Below are positions 30,276-39,176 of a stretch of 64,000 nucleotides of DNA, in pieces. The stretch's first letter is position 1, and every line of letters begins with the position of its first letter. The stretch spans positions 1 through 64,000 of the forward strand of contig NZ_BOPH01000031.1 of NCBI RefSeq assembly GCF_016863655.1, read 5' to 3'. This stretch comes from Virgisporangium ochraceum (GTDB taxonomy: Bacteria; Actinomycetota; Actinomycetes; Mycobacteriales; Micromonosporaceae). The translations under genes and the position numbers were made by a program. Under the pieces are notes generated by a model. The model did not search any database. It saw nothing but the letters and a program-made list of their open reading frames with translations, and was not told where the DNA came from.

Positions 30276-30737
30276 GTGTCTATCGAGATCGCCAACGAGA
30301 GCGGTGTCGAGGTCGACTCCGACGCCATCCAGTCGGTCGCCCGCCACGCGTTGGACGAGATGGGTGTGAACCCGCTCGCGGAGTTGTCGATCCTGCTCGT
30401 CGAGGCCGAGTACATGGCCGAGCTCAACCACCGGTGGATGGACGGCGACGGCCCCACCGACGTGCTCGCGTTCCCCATGGAGGAGAGCAGCGTCGACCAC
30501 GGCCCCGGCGAGTCCAACGGTGGCGAGCCGGCGCTGCTCGGCGACATCGTGCTCTGCCCCGACGTGGCCGCGAAGCAGGCCGCCCAGGCGGGGCACAGCA
30601 CGGCCGACGAGTTGGCGCTGCTGACCGTCCACGGCACGCTGCACCTGCTCGGCTACGACCACGCCGAGCCCGACGAGGAGCGCGAGATGTTCGGGCTTCA
30701 GGCCCGGCTGCTCGACAGCTGGCGAAGCACCCGTTAG
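30276..30737 (+). CDS. ybeY: Endoribonuclease YbeY
   Basis: 153 residues ending in the metal-binding motif [11 protein letters not shown] (HX3HX5H), preceded by the LAFPMEES strand and the [10 protein letters not shown] strand. YbeY is a zinc-dependent single-strand RNase needed for 16S rRNA 3'-end maturation and ribosome quality control. GTG at 30276 has AAGAGG seven bases upstream and begins 20 bases after phoH, so the two are co-transcribed. Confidence 0.95.
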   Translation: MSIEIANESGVEVDSDAIQSVARHALDEMGVNPLAELSILLVEAEYMAELNHRWMDGDGPTDVLAFPMEESSVDHGPGESNGGEPALLGDIVLCPDVAAKQAAQAGHSTADELALLTVHGTLHLLGYDHAEPDEEREMFGLQARLLDSWRSTR

Positions 30738-30750
30738 GTAGGACGCGACG

Positions 30751-32076
30751 ATGGCGACGACGACCCTGCTCACCACGGCGGCCGGGTTGGTGGTGCTCGC
30801 CGGGCTGTTCGCCAGTACCGAGGCGGCGCTGGCCGCCGTCTCGCCGGCGCGGGCGGCCGAGCTGGCCCGGGAAGGCGCCCGCGGGGCGAAGACCCTGCAG
30901 GCGGTCGCGGCCGACGCGCCGCGGCACATCAACCTGCTTCTCCTGCTGCGGCTGGCGTGCGAGCTGGTCGCGACCACGCTCGTCGCGCTGGTCACGATGG
31001 GTGAGTACGGCGCCACGTGGAGCGCGGCGCTGATCACGGCGGGGTCGATGACCCTGGTGAGCTTCGTCGTGGTCGGTGTCGGTCCGCGAACTCTCGGCCG
31101 TCAGCACGCCTACACGGTGGGACGGGTGACAGCGCCGCTGGTGCGCTGGTTGGGACGCGCGCTGGGCCCGCTGGCGTCGCTGCTGATCCTGATCGGTAAC
31201 GCGGTGACGCCCGGCAAGGGTTACCGGCAGGGCCCGTTCGCCACCACGGTGGAGCTGCGCGAGCTCGTCGAGCTGGCCGAGCAGCGGGGCGTCGTCGAGC
31301 ACGGCGAACGCGAAATGATCAACTCGGTGTTCGCGCTGGGTGACACGATCGCCCGCGAGGTCATGGTGCCGCGCACCGAGATGGTGTGGATCGAGGCCAC
31401 GAAGTCGCTGCGGCAGGCGCTGGTGCTGGCGTTGCGCAGCGGGTTCTCGCGGATCCCGGTGATCGGCGAGAACGTCGACGACGTCCTCGGCATCGTCTAC
31501 CTCAAGGACCTGGTCCGCCGCACGAGCAACGACGACCCGCTGTCGGCGCAGGAGCCGGTGGGCGGCATCATGCGGCCGGCGACGTTCGTGCCCGAGTCCA
31601 AGCCGATCGACGACCTGCTCCGCGAGATGCAGGCCGGCCGCACCCACATGGCCGTGGTGGTCGACGAGTACGGCGGCACGGCGGGGCTGGTCACGATCGA
31701 GGACATCGTGGAGGAGATCGTCGGCGAGATCGCCGATGAGTACGATGTCGCGGAGCGTCCACCGGTGGAGCGGCTCGACGACGGTGCGGTGCGGGTCACG
31801 GCCCGGCTGCCCGTGGAGGATCTCGGCGAGCTGTTCGGCGTCGAACTCGACGACCGCGAGGTCGAGACCGTCGGCGGCCTGCTCGCCCAGGCGCTCGGCC
31901 GGGTGCCCATTCCGGGTGCCGCGGCCGAGATCGGCGGCCTGCGCCTGCTGGCGGAGGGCACCACCGGCCGGCGCAACCGCATCGACACGGTGCTGGTGCA
32001 GCGGGTGGACGCTGGTGGTTCAGCCGACCGTGAGTACGAGAACGACGCGCAGGAGAGGCAACCCGCCGATGCTTGA
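30751..32076 (+). CDS. CNNM/CorC family transporter (DUF21, CBS pair, CorC_HlyC domain)
   Basis: 441 residues. The DUF21 membrane domain occupies residues 1-170 with four hydrophobic segments; it is followed by a CBS pair ([15 protein letters not shown] and [15 protein letters not shown], then [20 protein letters not shown]) and a C-terminal CorC_HlyC domain (residues 345-420). Relatives act as magnesium or cobalt exporters gated by nucleotide binding to the CBS domains; older databases call them haemolysins. It starts 14 bases after ybeY and overlaps the next gene by eight bases. Confidence 0.92.
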   Translation: MATTTLLTTAAGLVVLAGLFASTEAALAAVSPARAAELAREGARGAKTLQAVAADAPRHINLLLLLRLACELVATTLVALVTMGEYGATWSAALITAGSMTLVSFVVVGVGPRTLGRQHAYTVGRVTAPLVRWLGRALGPLASLLILIGNAVTPGKGYRQGPFATTVELRELVELAEQRGVVEHGEREMINSVFALGDTIAREVMVPRTEMVWIEATKSLRQALVLALRSGFSRIPVIGENVDDVLGIVYLKDLVRRTSNDDPLSAQEPVGGIMRPATFVPESKPIDDLLREMQAGRTHMAVVVDEYGGTAGLVTIEDIVEEIVGEIADEYDVAERPPVERLDDGAVRVTARLPVEDLGELFGVELDDREVETVGGLLAQALGRVPIPGAAAEIGGLRLLAEGTTGRRNRIDTVLVQRVDAGGSADREYENDAQERQPADA

Positions 32077-32410
32077 GCAGCTGTCCGCCGAAGACGCGAA
32101 GCTGGTGACGCTCGCCCGTCAGGCCCGCGCGCGGATCAACGCGATCGAGGGTGCGGCGGTGCGTGACAGCGACGGCCGCTCGTACGCGGCGGCCGCGGTC
32201 ACCCTGCCGTCAATGACGCTGTCGGCGCTGCAGCTGGCGGTGGCGAGCGCGGTGTCGGCGGGCGCCGCCCGGCTGGAGGCGGCCGCGGTGGTCACCGAGG
32301 CGTCGACCATCGACGACCCCGGCCTGGCCGCGGTGCGCGACCTGGCCGCGACCGCGCCCGTGCACCTCGCCGCACCCGACGGTGCGCTGGTGGGGACGAT
32401 CGTCAACTGA
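32069..32410 (+). CDS. Cytidine-deaminase-like protein lacking zinc ligands
   Basis: 113 residues at the place where actinobacteria usually encode a protein labelled cytidine deaminase, between the CNNM gene and era. The fold can be followed: [30 protein letters not shown], then [15 protein letters not shown], then LEAAAVVTE. However, the zinc-binding CAE and PCxxC motifs of true deaminases are absent and the protein has no cysteine. It is therefore probably not a deaminase. ATG at 32069 overlaps the CNNM stop, and its stop overlaps the era ATG, so the three genes are coupled. Confidence 0.82.
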   Translation: MLEQLSAEDAKLVTLARQARARINAIEGAAVRDSDGRSYAAAAVTLPSMTLSALQLAVASAVSAGAARLEAAAVVTEASTIDDPGLAAVRDLAATAPVHLAAPDGALVGTIVN

Positions 32411-33288
32411 TGGAGTTCAGAGCTGGGTTCGCCTGTTTCGTCGGGCGCCCGAACGCCGGCAAGTCGACGCTGCTGAACGCGCTCGTCGGGCAGAAGATCG
32501 CGATCACGTCGAACCGTCCGCAGACCACCCGGCACGTGATCCGGGGCGTCGTGCACCAGCCCGACGCGCAGGTCATCCTCGTCGACACGCCGGGGCTGCA
32601 CCGGCCGCGCACGCTGCTCGGCGAGCGGCTGGGCGACCTGGTGCGCCAGACCTGGAGCGAGGTCGACGTGATCGGCCTGTGCATGCCCGCCGACGAGGAG
32701 GTGGGCCGCGGCGACCGGTTCATCGCCGCCGAGGTCGCCGAGCTGAAGGCTTCCGTGCTGGCCGTCGTCACAAAAACCGATCTTGTGTCGCGGGAGAAGC
32801 TGGCCGAACGGCTGCTGGCCGTGCAGGACCTGCACCCGTTCGCCGACATCGTGCCGGTCGGCGCCGTCACCGGCGACAACCTCGACCGGCTCGTCGACGT
32901 CCTGAAGAGCCACCTCCCCGCGTCCCCTCAGCTCTATCCCGACGGCATGATCACCGACGAGCCCGAGCAGGTGCTGATCGCGGAGATGGTGCGGGAGGCG
33001 GCGCTGGAGGGCGTGCGCGACGAGCTGCCGCACTCGATCGCGGTGGTAGTGGAGGAGATGCTCCCGGAAGAGGGGCTCCTGCGCATCTTCGCCGACGTGT
33101 ACGTGGAGCGGCCGAGCCAGAAGGCCATCGTCATCGGCCACCGCGGGAGCCGGTTGAAGGCGGTCGGTACGCAGGCCCGCGCGCACATCGAGGAGCTGCT
33201 CGGCCGGCGGGTCTACCTCGATCTGCACGTACGGGTGGCCAAAGACTGGCAGCGTGACCCTCGTCAGCTGCGCAAGCTCGGTTTCTAG
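32410..33288 (+). CDS. era: GTPase Era
   Basis: 292 residues. The GTPase motifs are GRPNAGKST (G1), TTR (G2 region), DTPG (G3) and TKTD (G4), followed by the C-terminal KH domain with VERPSQKAIVIGHRGSRLKAVG. Era binds the 3' end of 16S rRNA and monitors 30S assembly, working with YbeY and RecO neighbours in a conserved cluster. Its ATG shares one base with the preceding TGA. Confidence 0.96.
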   Translation: MEFRAGFACFVGRPNAGKSTLLNALVGQKIAITSNRPQTTRHVIRGVVHQPDAQVILVDTPGLHRPRTLLGERLGDLVRQTWSEVDVIGLCMPADEEVGRGDRFIAAEVAELKASVLAVVTKTDLVSREKLAERLLAVQDLHPFADIVPVGAVTGDNLDRLVDVLKSHLPASPQLYPDGMITDEPEQVLIAEMVREAALEGVRDELPHSIAVVVEEMLPEEGLLRIFADVYVERPSQKAIVIGHRGSRLKAVGTQARAHIEELLGRRVYLDLHVRVAKDWQRDPRQLRKLGF

Positions 33289-33298
33289 ACTTACCTTC

Positions 33299-34048
33299 GT
33301 GCCCCGCTTCCAGCGCAAGCTCTACCGCGACGACGCCGTCGTCCTGCGGGTGCAGAAGCTGGGCGAGTCCGACCGGATCATCACGATGCTCACCCGGCGG
33401 CACGGCCGGGTGCGCGCGGTCGCCAAGGGCGTGCGTCGAACGATGTCGCGTTTCGGTGGCCGGTTGGAGCCGTTCGGGCACATCGACGTGCAACTGGCCG
33501 AGGGGCGCACGCTGCACCAGGTCAACCAGGTGGAGGGCATCGACCTGCTGGGCCGGGCCTTCCTCGAGGACTACCCGCGCTACACCGCGGCGAGCGCGAT
33601 CGCCGAGACGGCCGAGCGGCTGTCGCCGGAGGAGCACGAGCCGTCGCTGCGGCTGTTCCAGCTCACGCTGGGGGCGCTGCGGTCGCTGGGCGCCGGCGAG
33701 AAGCCGGCCGCGCTGGTGCTCGACGCGTACCTGCTGCGGGCGATGTCGTACGCGGGGTGGGCGCCGGCGCTGCGCGAGTGTGCCGTGTGCGGGTCGGCGG
33801 GGCCGCACCGTGCGTTCTCGGTGCCGGCAGGCGGTAGTGTCTGCCCCGACTGCCGGCCTCCCGGCGCCGCGAACCCCGCCCCCTCGACGCTCAACCTCAT
33901 GTCCGCCCTGGCCGAGGGCGACTGGGTGAGCGCCGAAGCCAGCCTGGTCTCGGTGCAGCGGGAGGCGAGCGGCCTGGTGGCGGCGCATCTGCAATGGCAC
34001 CTGGAACGCGCGCTACGCTCGCTGCCGCTGGTCGACCGATCTTTTTGA
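33299..34048 (+). CDS. recO: DNA repair protein RecO
   Basis: 249 residues: an N-terminal OB fold (YRDDAVVLRVQKLGESDRIIT), a helical middle part, and a C-terminal zinc finger CAVC...CPDC (residues 161-183 region). RecO anneals single strands and loads RecA with RecR in the RecFOR pathway. The GTG at 33299 gives MPRFQRKLYRDD; the ribosome-binding site is poor, consistent with coupling to era, ten bases upstream. Confidence 0.93.
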   Translation: MPRFQRKLYRDDAVVLRVQKLGESDRIITMLTRRHGRVRAVAKGVRRTMSRFGGRLEPFGHIDVQLAEGRTLHQVNQVEGIDLLGRAFLEDYPRYTAASAIAETAERLSPEEHEPSLRLFQLTLGALRSLGAGEKPAALVLDAYLLRAMSYAGWAPALRECAVCGSAGPHRAFSVPAGGSVCPDCRPPGAANPAPSTLNLMSALAEGDWVSAEASLVSVQREASGLVAAHLQWHLERALRSLPLVDRSF

Positions 34049-34070
34049 GGGCTTTGAGGGAGAGAGCGCA

Positions 34071-34859
34071 GTGAAGTACCGCGACCCGTCGCCGCACCCT
34101 TCTGGGGCGAAGCCGCCGGCCATTCCGGCTGAGGCGGTGCCGAAGCACGTCGCGGTGATCATGGACGGGAACGGGCGGTGGGCGAAGTCCCGCGGTCTGC
34201 CGCGCACCGCGGGTCACACCGCGGGGGAGCACGCCCTGTTCGAGATCGTCGAGGGTGCGCTCGAGCTCGGCGTCCAGTGGGTGTCGGCGTACGCGTTCTC
34301 CACGGAGAACTGGACCCGCTCGCCGGAGGAGGTCCGCTTCCTCATGGGCTTCAGCCGCGACACGATCCACCGCCGGCGCGACGAGCTGCACGAGCGCGGG
34401 GTGCGGGTCCGCTGGGCGGGCCGCCGCCCGAGGCTGTGGCGCAGCGTCATCTCCGAGCTGCAGGAGGCCGAGAACCTGACGCGCCGCAACGACCGGATGA
34501 CGCTCACCATGTGCGTCAACTACGGCGGACGCGCCGAGCTGGCCGACGCCGCGTCCCGCCTGGCCGCTGACGCCGCGGCCGGCCGGCTGAACCCGAACCG
34601 CGTGTCCGAGGCCACACTCGCGAAGTACATGTACGTGCCGGAGATGCCCGACGTCGACCTGGTCCTCCGGTCGTCCGGCGAGCAGCGGTTGTCGAACTTC
34701 CTGATCTGGCAGGCCGCCTACGCCGAGTTCATCTCCCTGGACACCATGTGGCCCGACTTCGACCGCCGCCACCTCTGGTACGCCTGCGAACTCTTCGCCA
34801 AACGCGACCGCAGGTTCGGCGGCGCCCTCCCCAACCCGGTCGCCCCCGAAATCCACTAA
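34071..34859 (+). CDS. uppS: Isoprenyl transferase (undecaprenyl/decaprenyl diphosphate synthase, UPPS family)
   Basis: 262 residues of the cis-prenyltransferase family: VIMDGNGRWAKSRGLPR with the catalytic Asp, GHTAGEHAL, AFSTENWTRS, and the C-terminal DLVLRSSGEQRLSNFLIWQ. It elongates allylic diphosphates with isopentenyl diphosphate to give the lipid carrier of cell-wall synthesis. GTG at 34071 has GGGAGAGAG ahead of it. It closes the phoH-to-uppS run and is followed by two palindromes. Confidence 0.95.
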   Translation: MKYRDPSPHPSGAKPPAIPAEAVPKHVAVIMDGNGRWAKSRGLPRTAGHTAGEHALFEIVEGALELGVQWVSAYAFSTENWTRSPEEVRFLMGFSRDTIHRRRDELHERGVRVRWAGRRPRLWRSVISELQEAENLTRRNDRMTLTMCVNYGGRAELADAASRLAADAAAGRLNPNRVSEATLAKYMYVPEMPDVDLVLRSSGEQRLSNFLIWQAAYAEFISLDTMWPDFDRRHLWYACELFAKRDRRFGGALPNPVAPEIH

Positions 34860-35002
34860 CTCCTGCGTGCCCCCACGCGTCCCGCGCCCGCGCCGCCGAC
34901 GACCGGGCCCGCGCCGTCCCGCACCCCCGTTCCCACACCCTCCTGTGGCCCGCGCCCCGGCTCCCGCTCGTGCCCCGCGCTCCTGCCCCGCCCCGCGCTC
35001 CG
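34860..35002. other. Non-coding C-rich stretch after uppS
   Basis: A strongly C-rich plus strand (runs of CCCC and CGCGCC) without any protein-like frame. It leads into the palindromic element at 35003. Together with that element and the hairpin at 35141 it fills the 358 bases between the convergent uppS and ecfT genes. Confidence 0.5.
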
Positions 35003-35103
35003 CGCCCCCTCGCGCGCCGATCTTGCACTCCTGGCCCCCGTTATAGGCGGCATATCGGATTTATCGGCGGCCACAACTGCAAGATCGGCGCGAGAGGGGG
35101 GCG
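35003..35103. repeat. Dispersed palindromic element, copy 2 (after uppS)
   Basis: Arms of about 38 bases: the left CGCGCCGATCTTGCACTCCTGG and the right CCACAACTGCAAGATCGGCGCG regions are inverted copies, extended by the flanking C-rich and G-rich runs. The centre (GTTATAGGCGGCATATCGG) differs from the other copies although the position of an ATAT/ATGT word is kept. Confidence 0.86.
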
Positions 35104-35140
35104 TGCGGGGCGGGCGGACGATCCGCGCGCCCACCCCGGC

Positions 35141-35192
35141 GCGATCTTGGACGTCTGTGCATGCCTGAGGGTGCACGATCGTCCAAGATCGC
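35141..35192. repeat. Second type of palindrome between uppS and ecfT
   Basis: GCGATCTTGGACG (35141-35153) is inverted at 35180-35192, and an inner GTGCA/TGCAC pair continues the stem with two or three mismatches. The outer word GATCTTGGAC is close to but different from the GATCTTGCA end of the main element family, so this may be a related subfamily or a convergent terminator for uppS and the ECF operon. Confidence 0.75.
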
Positions 35193-35217
35193 CGAAGCGG
35201 GGCGGCGGCGCAAGCGG

Positions 35218-35973
35218 CTAGAAGAGGGGGCGGAAGGTGCCCAGCCAGATGCTGACCGCGATCGCCGCTGCTCCCAGCCCCACGCTCGCCGCCACCAGGG
35301 CCACGTCCGGGGCCCCGAACGCCTGTGGCCGGGCGACCGTCCGCGGGGAGCCGGACGCGAAGCCCCGGGCGTCCATCGCCGCGGCCAGCCGTGTGCCGCG
35401 GCGGATGGCGCCCACCAGGAGGGCGAACGTCGTGCCCGCGAACAGGCGGACCCGCGCCACCGGGTTCCAGCCGGCGTCGATGCCCCGGGCACGGCGGGCC
35501 AGCGTCAGGGCCTCCCAGTCGGCGGCCAGCAGGGGGGCCAGCCGCCACGCGGCCAGCGCGCCGATCGCGAACCGGGCCGGGACGCGGGCCTGCTGCACCA
35601 GCGAGTCGGCCAGGTCGGTGGGGTCGGTCGACGCGAACGCCAGCACACCGGGCAGCGCCATCGCCAGCAGGCGCAGGGCCATGCCCAGCGCCGTGAGCAG
35701 GGCCTCGTCGCGGCGGGTGGTGAACAGGAGCGTCACCACGAACACGCCCACCGCCGCGAGCAGCAGCGGCGCCAGCCGCCGGGCCAGCACGGTGAAGCGC
35801 ACCCCGGCCAGCGGCACGCACAGGAGCACCCCGGCGAGCGCCAGACCGGCGGTCACCGGGTCGGCGGCCACCACCAGCACGAACACCAGCCCGAACGCGC
35901 CGAGCAGCTTCGCCACGGGGTTGCGCCGGCCCAGGAACGACGTCGGCGACGCCATCGGTGCCAGCAGCCTCAC
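35218..35973 (-). CDS. Energy-coupling factor transporter transmembrane protein EcfT
   Basis: 251 residues with several membrane helices and the two coupling helices of EcfT: the ARRARGID segment and the AMDARGFASG segment, each an Ala-Arg-Gly motif that docks on the ATPase. EcfT connects the ATPase pair to the substrate-binding S component. GTG at 35971-35973 overlaps the stop of the ATPase gene by four bases. Third gene of the thiamine-precursor ECF operon. Confidence 0.9.
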   Translation of the reverse strand: MRLLAPMASPTSFLGRRNPVAKLLGAFGLVFVLVVAADPVTAGLALAGVLLCVPLAGVRFTVLARRLAPLLLAAVGVFVVTLLFTTRRDEALLTALGMALRLLAMALPGVLAFASTDPTDLADSLVQQARVPARFAIGALAAWRLAPLLAADWEALTLARRARGIDAGWNPVARVRLFAGTTFALLVGAIRRGTRLAAAMDARGFASGSPRTVARPQAFGAPDVALVAASVGLGAAAIAVSIWLGTFRPLF

Positions 35974-37358
35974 AACCTGAACCGCCGATCGGCCACCGCC
36001 GTCACCAGGGCGTCGTCGTGGGTCACGAGCACGATGCCGCGACCGTCGTCGCGCAGGTCGGCGATCAGGTCGACCAGTTCGGCCCAGGTGCGCCGGTCCT
36101 GGCCGAACGTGGGCTCGTCGAGCACGAGCAGCGCCGGCGCCGCCGCCAGCGCCGTGGCCACCGACAGCCGCCGCGCCTCGCCGCCCGACAGCGTGAACGG
36201 GTTCGCCTCGGCCAGATGGGCCAGCCGCAGCCGCTCCAGCAACCCGACAGGAACCGGCAACCCCAACCGCCGCGGCCCCAACGCCACCTCGTCAGCCACG
36301 CGGGACGTCACGAACTGGTGCTCGGGGTTCTGGAACACCGACCCGATCCGCCCCGCCAGGTGCCGCGCCCGCCACTTCCACGGCGGCGTCGCCGCGTCGG
36401 CACCGGCGAGGCGCGCGGTCGCCGCGACGGTCCCGGCCGTCGGCGCCATCAGGCCGCCCAGCACCAGCGCCAACGACGTCTTGCCGGCTCCGTTCGGGCC
36501 GAGCACCGCGAGCGCCTCACCCTCCGCGATTTCAAGATCAAGATCCGAGAATACGGGCACAGTCGACCCCGGATAGCAGTGTGCAGCCGCTCGTAGTGCC
36601 AGAAGCGGCGCTCCGCGGGTCCCGCCGGTTCTTGCCGCGACGGGCGACGGACCCGGCACCCACACACCCTGCCCGGCCAGCGCGGACCCGTGGTCTTGAA
36701 AGATCTTCTCCGGCGGGCCGTCGGCGACGACGCCCGCCGGCGACAGCACCACGACGCGGTCGACCAGCGGCAGCGCCTCGGCGACGCGGTGCTCCACCAG
36801 GATCATCGTGGTGTCGAGGTGGGCCAGGAGCTTGCGGATGACGTCGGCGCCGGCCGGGTCGAGGTTCGCGGTTGGCTCGTCGAGCAGCAGCAGGCCCGGC
36901 CGCAGCGCCAGCACCCCGGCCAGCGCCAGCCGCTGCTGCTCGCCGCCGCTGAGGGCGTTCGTGTCGCGGTCGCGGTCGTAGGGGAAGCCGACCTCGGCGA
37001 GCGCCGCGTCGACGCGCGGCCAGATGTCGGCCCGCGGCACGCCGAGGTTCTCCAGGCCGAACGCGACGTCGTCGCCGGCCCGGGCCATCACCAGCGCGGT
37101 CTGCGGGTCCTGGAACAGCATCCCGGCCCGGGCCGCCTGCGGCGGTTCGCCGCCGACCAGGATGGTGCCGGCCTGCTCGCCGGAGTCCTCGGCGAGCAGG
37201 CCCGCGAGCGCGGAGAGCAGGGTGCTCTTGCCGGCGCCGGAGGCACCGAGCAGCAGCACCCGCTCGCCGCTGTCGATGCGCAGGTCGACGTCGCGGAGCG
37301 CCCAGGCCTTCCGCCCGGCGTGCCGCCACCCGAACCCGCGCAGGTCGACGTGGGTCAC
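35970..37358 (-). CDS. Fused double ATPase of an ECF transporter
   Basis: 462 residues holding two complete ABC domains in one chain. The first has LLGASGAGKSTLL, LSGGEQQRLALAG and LLLLDEPTANLD; the second has VLGPNGAGKTSLA, LSGGEARRLSVA and LVLDEPTFGQD. This fusion replaces the separate EcfA1 and EcfA2 and is normal for YkoD-type thiamine-precursor systems. The GTG at 37356-37358 overlaps the stop of the S-component gene (GTGA). A longer minus-strand reading upstream lies inside that gene and was rejected. Confidence 0.93.
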   Translation of the reverse strand: MTHVDLRGFGWRHAGRKAWALRDVDLRIDSGERVLLLGASGAGKSTLLSALAGLLAEDSGEQAGTILVGGEPPQAARAGMLFQDPQTALVMARAGDDVAFGLENLGVPRADIWPRVDAALAEVGFPYDRDRDTNALSGGEQQRLALAGVLALRPGLLLLDEPTANLDPAGADVIRKLLAHLDTTMILVEHRVAEALPLVDRVVVLSPAGVVADGPPEKIFQDHGSALAGQGVWVPGPSPVAARTGGTRGAPLLALRAAAHCYPGSTVPVFSDLDLEIAEGEALAVLGPNGAGKTSLALVLGGLMAPTAGTVAATARLAGADAATPPWKWRARHLAGRIGSVFQNPEHQFVTSRVADEVALGPRRLGLPVPVGLLERLRLAHLAEANPFTLSGGEARRLSVATALAAAPALLVLDEPTFGQDRRTWAELVDLIADLRDDGRGIVLVTHDDALVTAVADRRFRL

Positions 37359-37936
37359 ACCGCTGCTCTCTCCCGGCCGATCGGGAACCGGTCGAGCACG
37401 CCCGTGCCCGCCACCGCCGTGGCGAGGGCCCAGCCGCCCACGCCGGCGATGACCGCCGCGCTGAGTGCCGTGATCACCACGTACGGTACCTGGAAGGTCG
37501 CCAGGTTGTTGGTGGCGTAGTAGGCGAAGACGTCCCAGACGGCGGCGAACGCACCCGCCGCCAGGCCGGCCAGCGCCGCCACCGGCAGCGTGAACCGGTG
37601 GTACCGGAACGCGGCGAACACGAGTTCGGCACCGGCGCCCTGCACCGCGCCCTGCAGGATGACCAGGCCGCCCCACTGCGACCCGAGCACCGCCGACAGC
37701 GTCGAGGCGACCAGTTCGCAGTAGATGGCCGCACCCGGCTTACGGATGATCAACCCGCCGAGCACGGCCGGCATGAGCCAGACGCCGTACAGCACCGACT
37801 GCAGCGGGGGATAGAAGGCGAACGCGGTGCCGGTGGCGCTCCAGAGCAGGTTCCAGGCCCAGAACACGACCCCGAACGCGACGGCGATGACCGAGGCGAC
37901 GACGATGTCGACGGTCCTCCAACGATTGTTGGTCAT
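37355..37936 (-). CDS. ECF transporter S component, YkoE-like (hydroxymethylpyrimidine/thiamine)
   Basis: 193 residues with about five hydrophobic helices. The sequence VVASVIAVAFGVVFWAWNLLW at the start and the central GGLIIRKPGAAIYCELVAS are typical of the YkoE family, which binds the thiamine precursor hydroxymethylpyrimidine. The TPP riboswitch in its leader supports the substrate. ATG at 37934-37936 has GGGAGG eight bases upstream. It is the first gene of the operon YkoE-like / ATPase / EcfT. Confidence 0.92.
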   Translation of the reverse strand: MTNNRWRTVDIVVASVIAVAFGVVFWAWNLLWSATGTAFAFYPPLQSVLYGVWLMPAVLGGLIIRKPGAAIYCELVASTLSAVLGSQWGGLVILQGAVQGAGAELVFAAFRYHRFTLPVAALAGLAAGAFAAVWDVFAYYATNNLATFQVPYVVITALSAAVIAGVGGWALATAVAGTGVLDRFPIGRERAAV

Positions 37937-37976
37937 GATGCTGCCTCCCGATTCGGATGAACCAGGAGAAGACGCA

Positions 37977-38005
37977 CGCCGCGCCCGGAATGTCCGGACG
38001 CGGCG
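37977..38005 (-). terminator. Attenuator-like hairpin between the TPP riboswitch and the YkoE-like gene
   Basis: Thirteen bases at 37977-37989 pair with 37993-38005 with one G-T pair and a three-base loop. On the minus strand the stem is followed by TGCGTCTTCTCC, a weak pyrimidine-rich tail. Its place 20 bases after the aptamer fits a transcription attenuator, though the leader could also act on translation. Confidence 0.6.
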
Positions 38006-38025
38006 CTGCGATCTGAGGTGACCGA

Positions 38026-38115
<90 letters not shown>

Positions 38116-38174
38116 GGATATGAAGTTGTCTCTGCACCGTATACCGACCGGACTGCCAGCACATCCGCTGTCCT

Positions 38175-39176
38175 ATGGTGATGTCCGTGACGCAGACCGA
38201 GGAGCCCACCGACGCCACCAAGCAGGGCTGGCGGTTCGGGTCGGTCGAGGCGCTGGCCCTGCTGCTCATCGCCGTCGTGGTGTTCCAGGGGCCGATCAGC
38301 GACGTCCTGTCGCAGGCCGCCCTGGCGACCTGGGCCACGGTGTTCATCGCGATCGTCACCCAGGCGATGCCGTTCCTCGTGTTCGGGGTGGTGCTGTCGG
38401 CGGTGATCGCGGTGTTCGTCCCGGCGTCGTTCTTCGCCCGGGTGCTGCCGTCGAAGCCGGCCCTGGCCGTGCCGGTCGCCACCGGCGCGGGCGTGGTGCT
38501 GCCCGGCTGCGAGTGCGCGTCGGTGCCGGTGGCGGGCGCGATGATGCGCCGCGGCGTGACCCCCGCGGCGGCGCTCGCGTTCCTGCTGGCCGCGCCCGCG
38601 ATCAACCCCATCGTGATGGTGGCGACCGCGGTCGCGTTCCCCGGCAACCCGGAGATGGTCGTCGCCCGGTTCGTGGCCAGCCTGATCGCCGCCTGCATCA
38701 TGGGCTGGCTGTGGATCCGGCTCGGCCGCACCGAGTGGCTCAAACCACCGTCGCGGCCCTCGTTCGAAGGGCAGGGCAGGGCAGCGGCGTTCTGGGGGTC
38801 GGTGCGCCACGACATCATCCACGCCGGCGGGTTCCTGGTGCTCGGCGGCATGGCCGCGGCGACGCTGAAGGCCGTGGTGCCGGAGGAGTGGCTGAGCGCG
38901 GTGGCCGACAACCCCGTGCTCGCCGTGATCGCGCTGGCCCTGCTCGCGGTGCTGCTGTCGATCTGCTCCGAGGCCGACGCGTTCGTCGCGGCTTCGCTGA
39001 GCCAGTTCTCCCTCAGCGCCCGGCTGACGTTCCTCGTGGTGGGCCCGATGGTCGACCTGAAGCTGATCGCGATGCAGGCCGGCACGTTCGGCCGGAGCTT
39101 CGCGATGCGGTTCGCGCCGGCTACGTTCGCGGTGGCGGTGCTGGTGTCGGTCGCGGTAGGGGCGGTGATCCTGTGA
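38175..39176 (+). CDS. DUF318 family permease
   Basis: 333 residues, with eight or so membrane helices. The segment GVVLPGCECASVPVAGAMMRRG and the second half SICSEADAFVAASL are the family's conserved Cys-containing motifs, arranged as two inverted halves. The function is not settled; relatives are suspected of moving metals or small thiol-reactive species. Several starts are possible (ATG 38175, ATG 38181); none has a clear ribosome-binding site. GTGA overlap with the next gene shows a two-gene unit. Confidence 0.88.
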   Translation: MVMSVTQTEEPTDATKQGWRFGSVEALALLLIAVVVFQGPISDVLSQAALATWATVFIAIVTQAMPFLVFGVVLSAVIAVFVPASFFARVLPSKPALAVPVATGAGVVLPGCECASVPVAGAMMRRGVTPAAALAFLLAAPAINPIVMVATAVAFPGNPEMVVARFVASLIAACIMGWLWIRLGRTEWLKPPSRPSFEGQGRAAAFWGSVRHDIIHAGGFLVLGGMAAATLKAVVPEEWLSAVADNPVLAVIALALLAVLLSICSEADAFVAASLSQFSLSARLTFLVVGPMVDLKLIAMQAGTFGRSFAMRFAPATFAVAVLVSVAVGAVIL

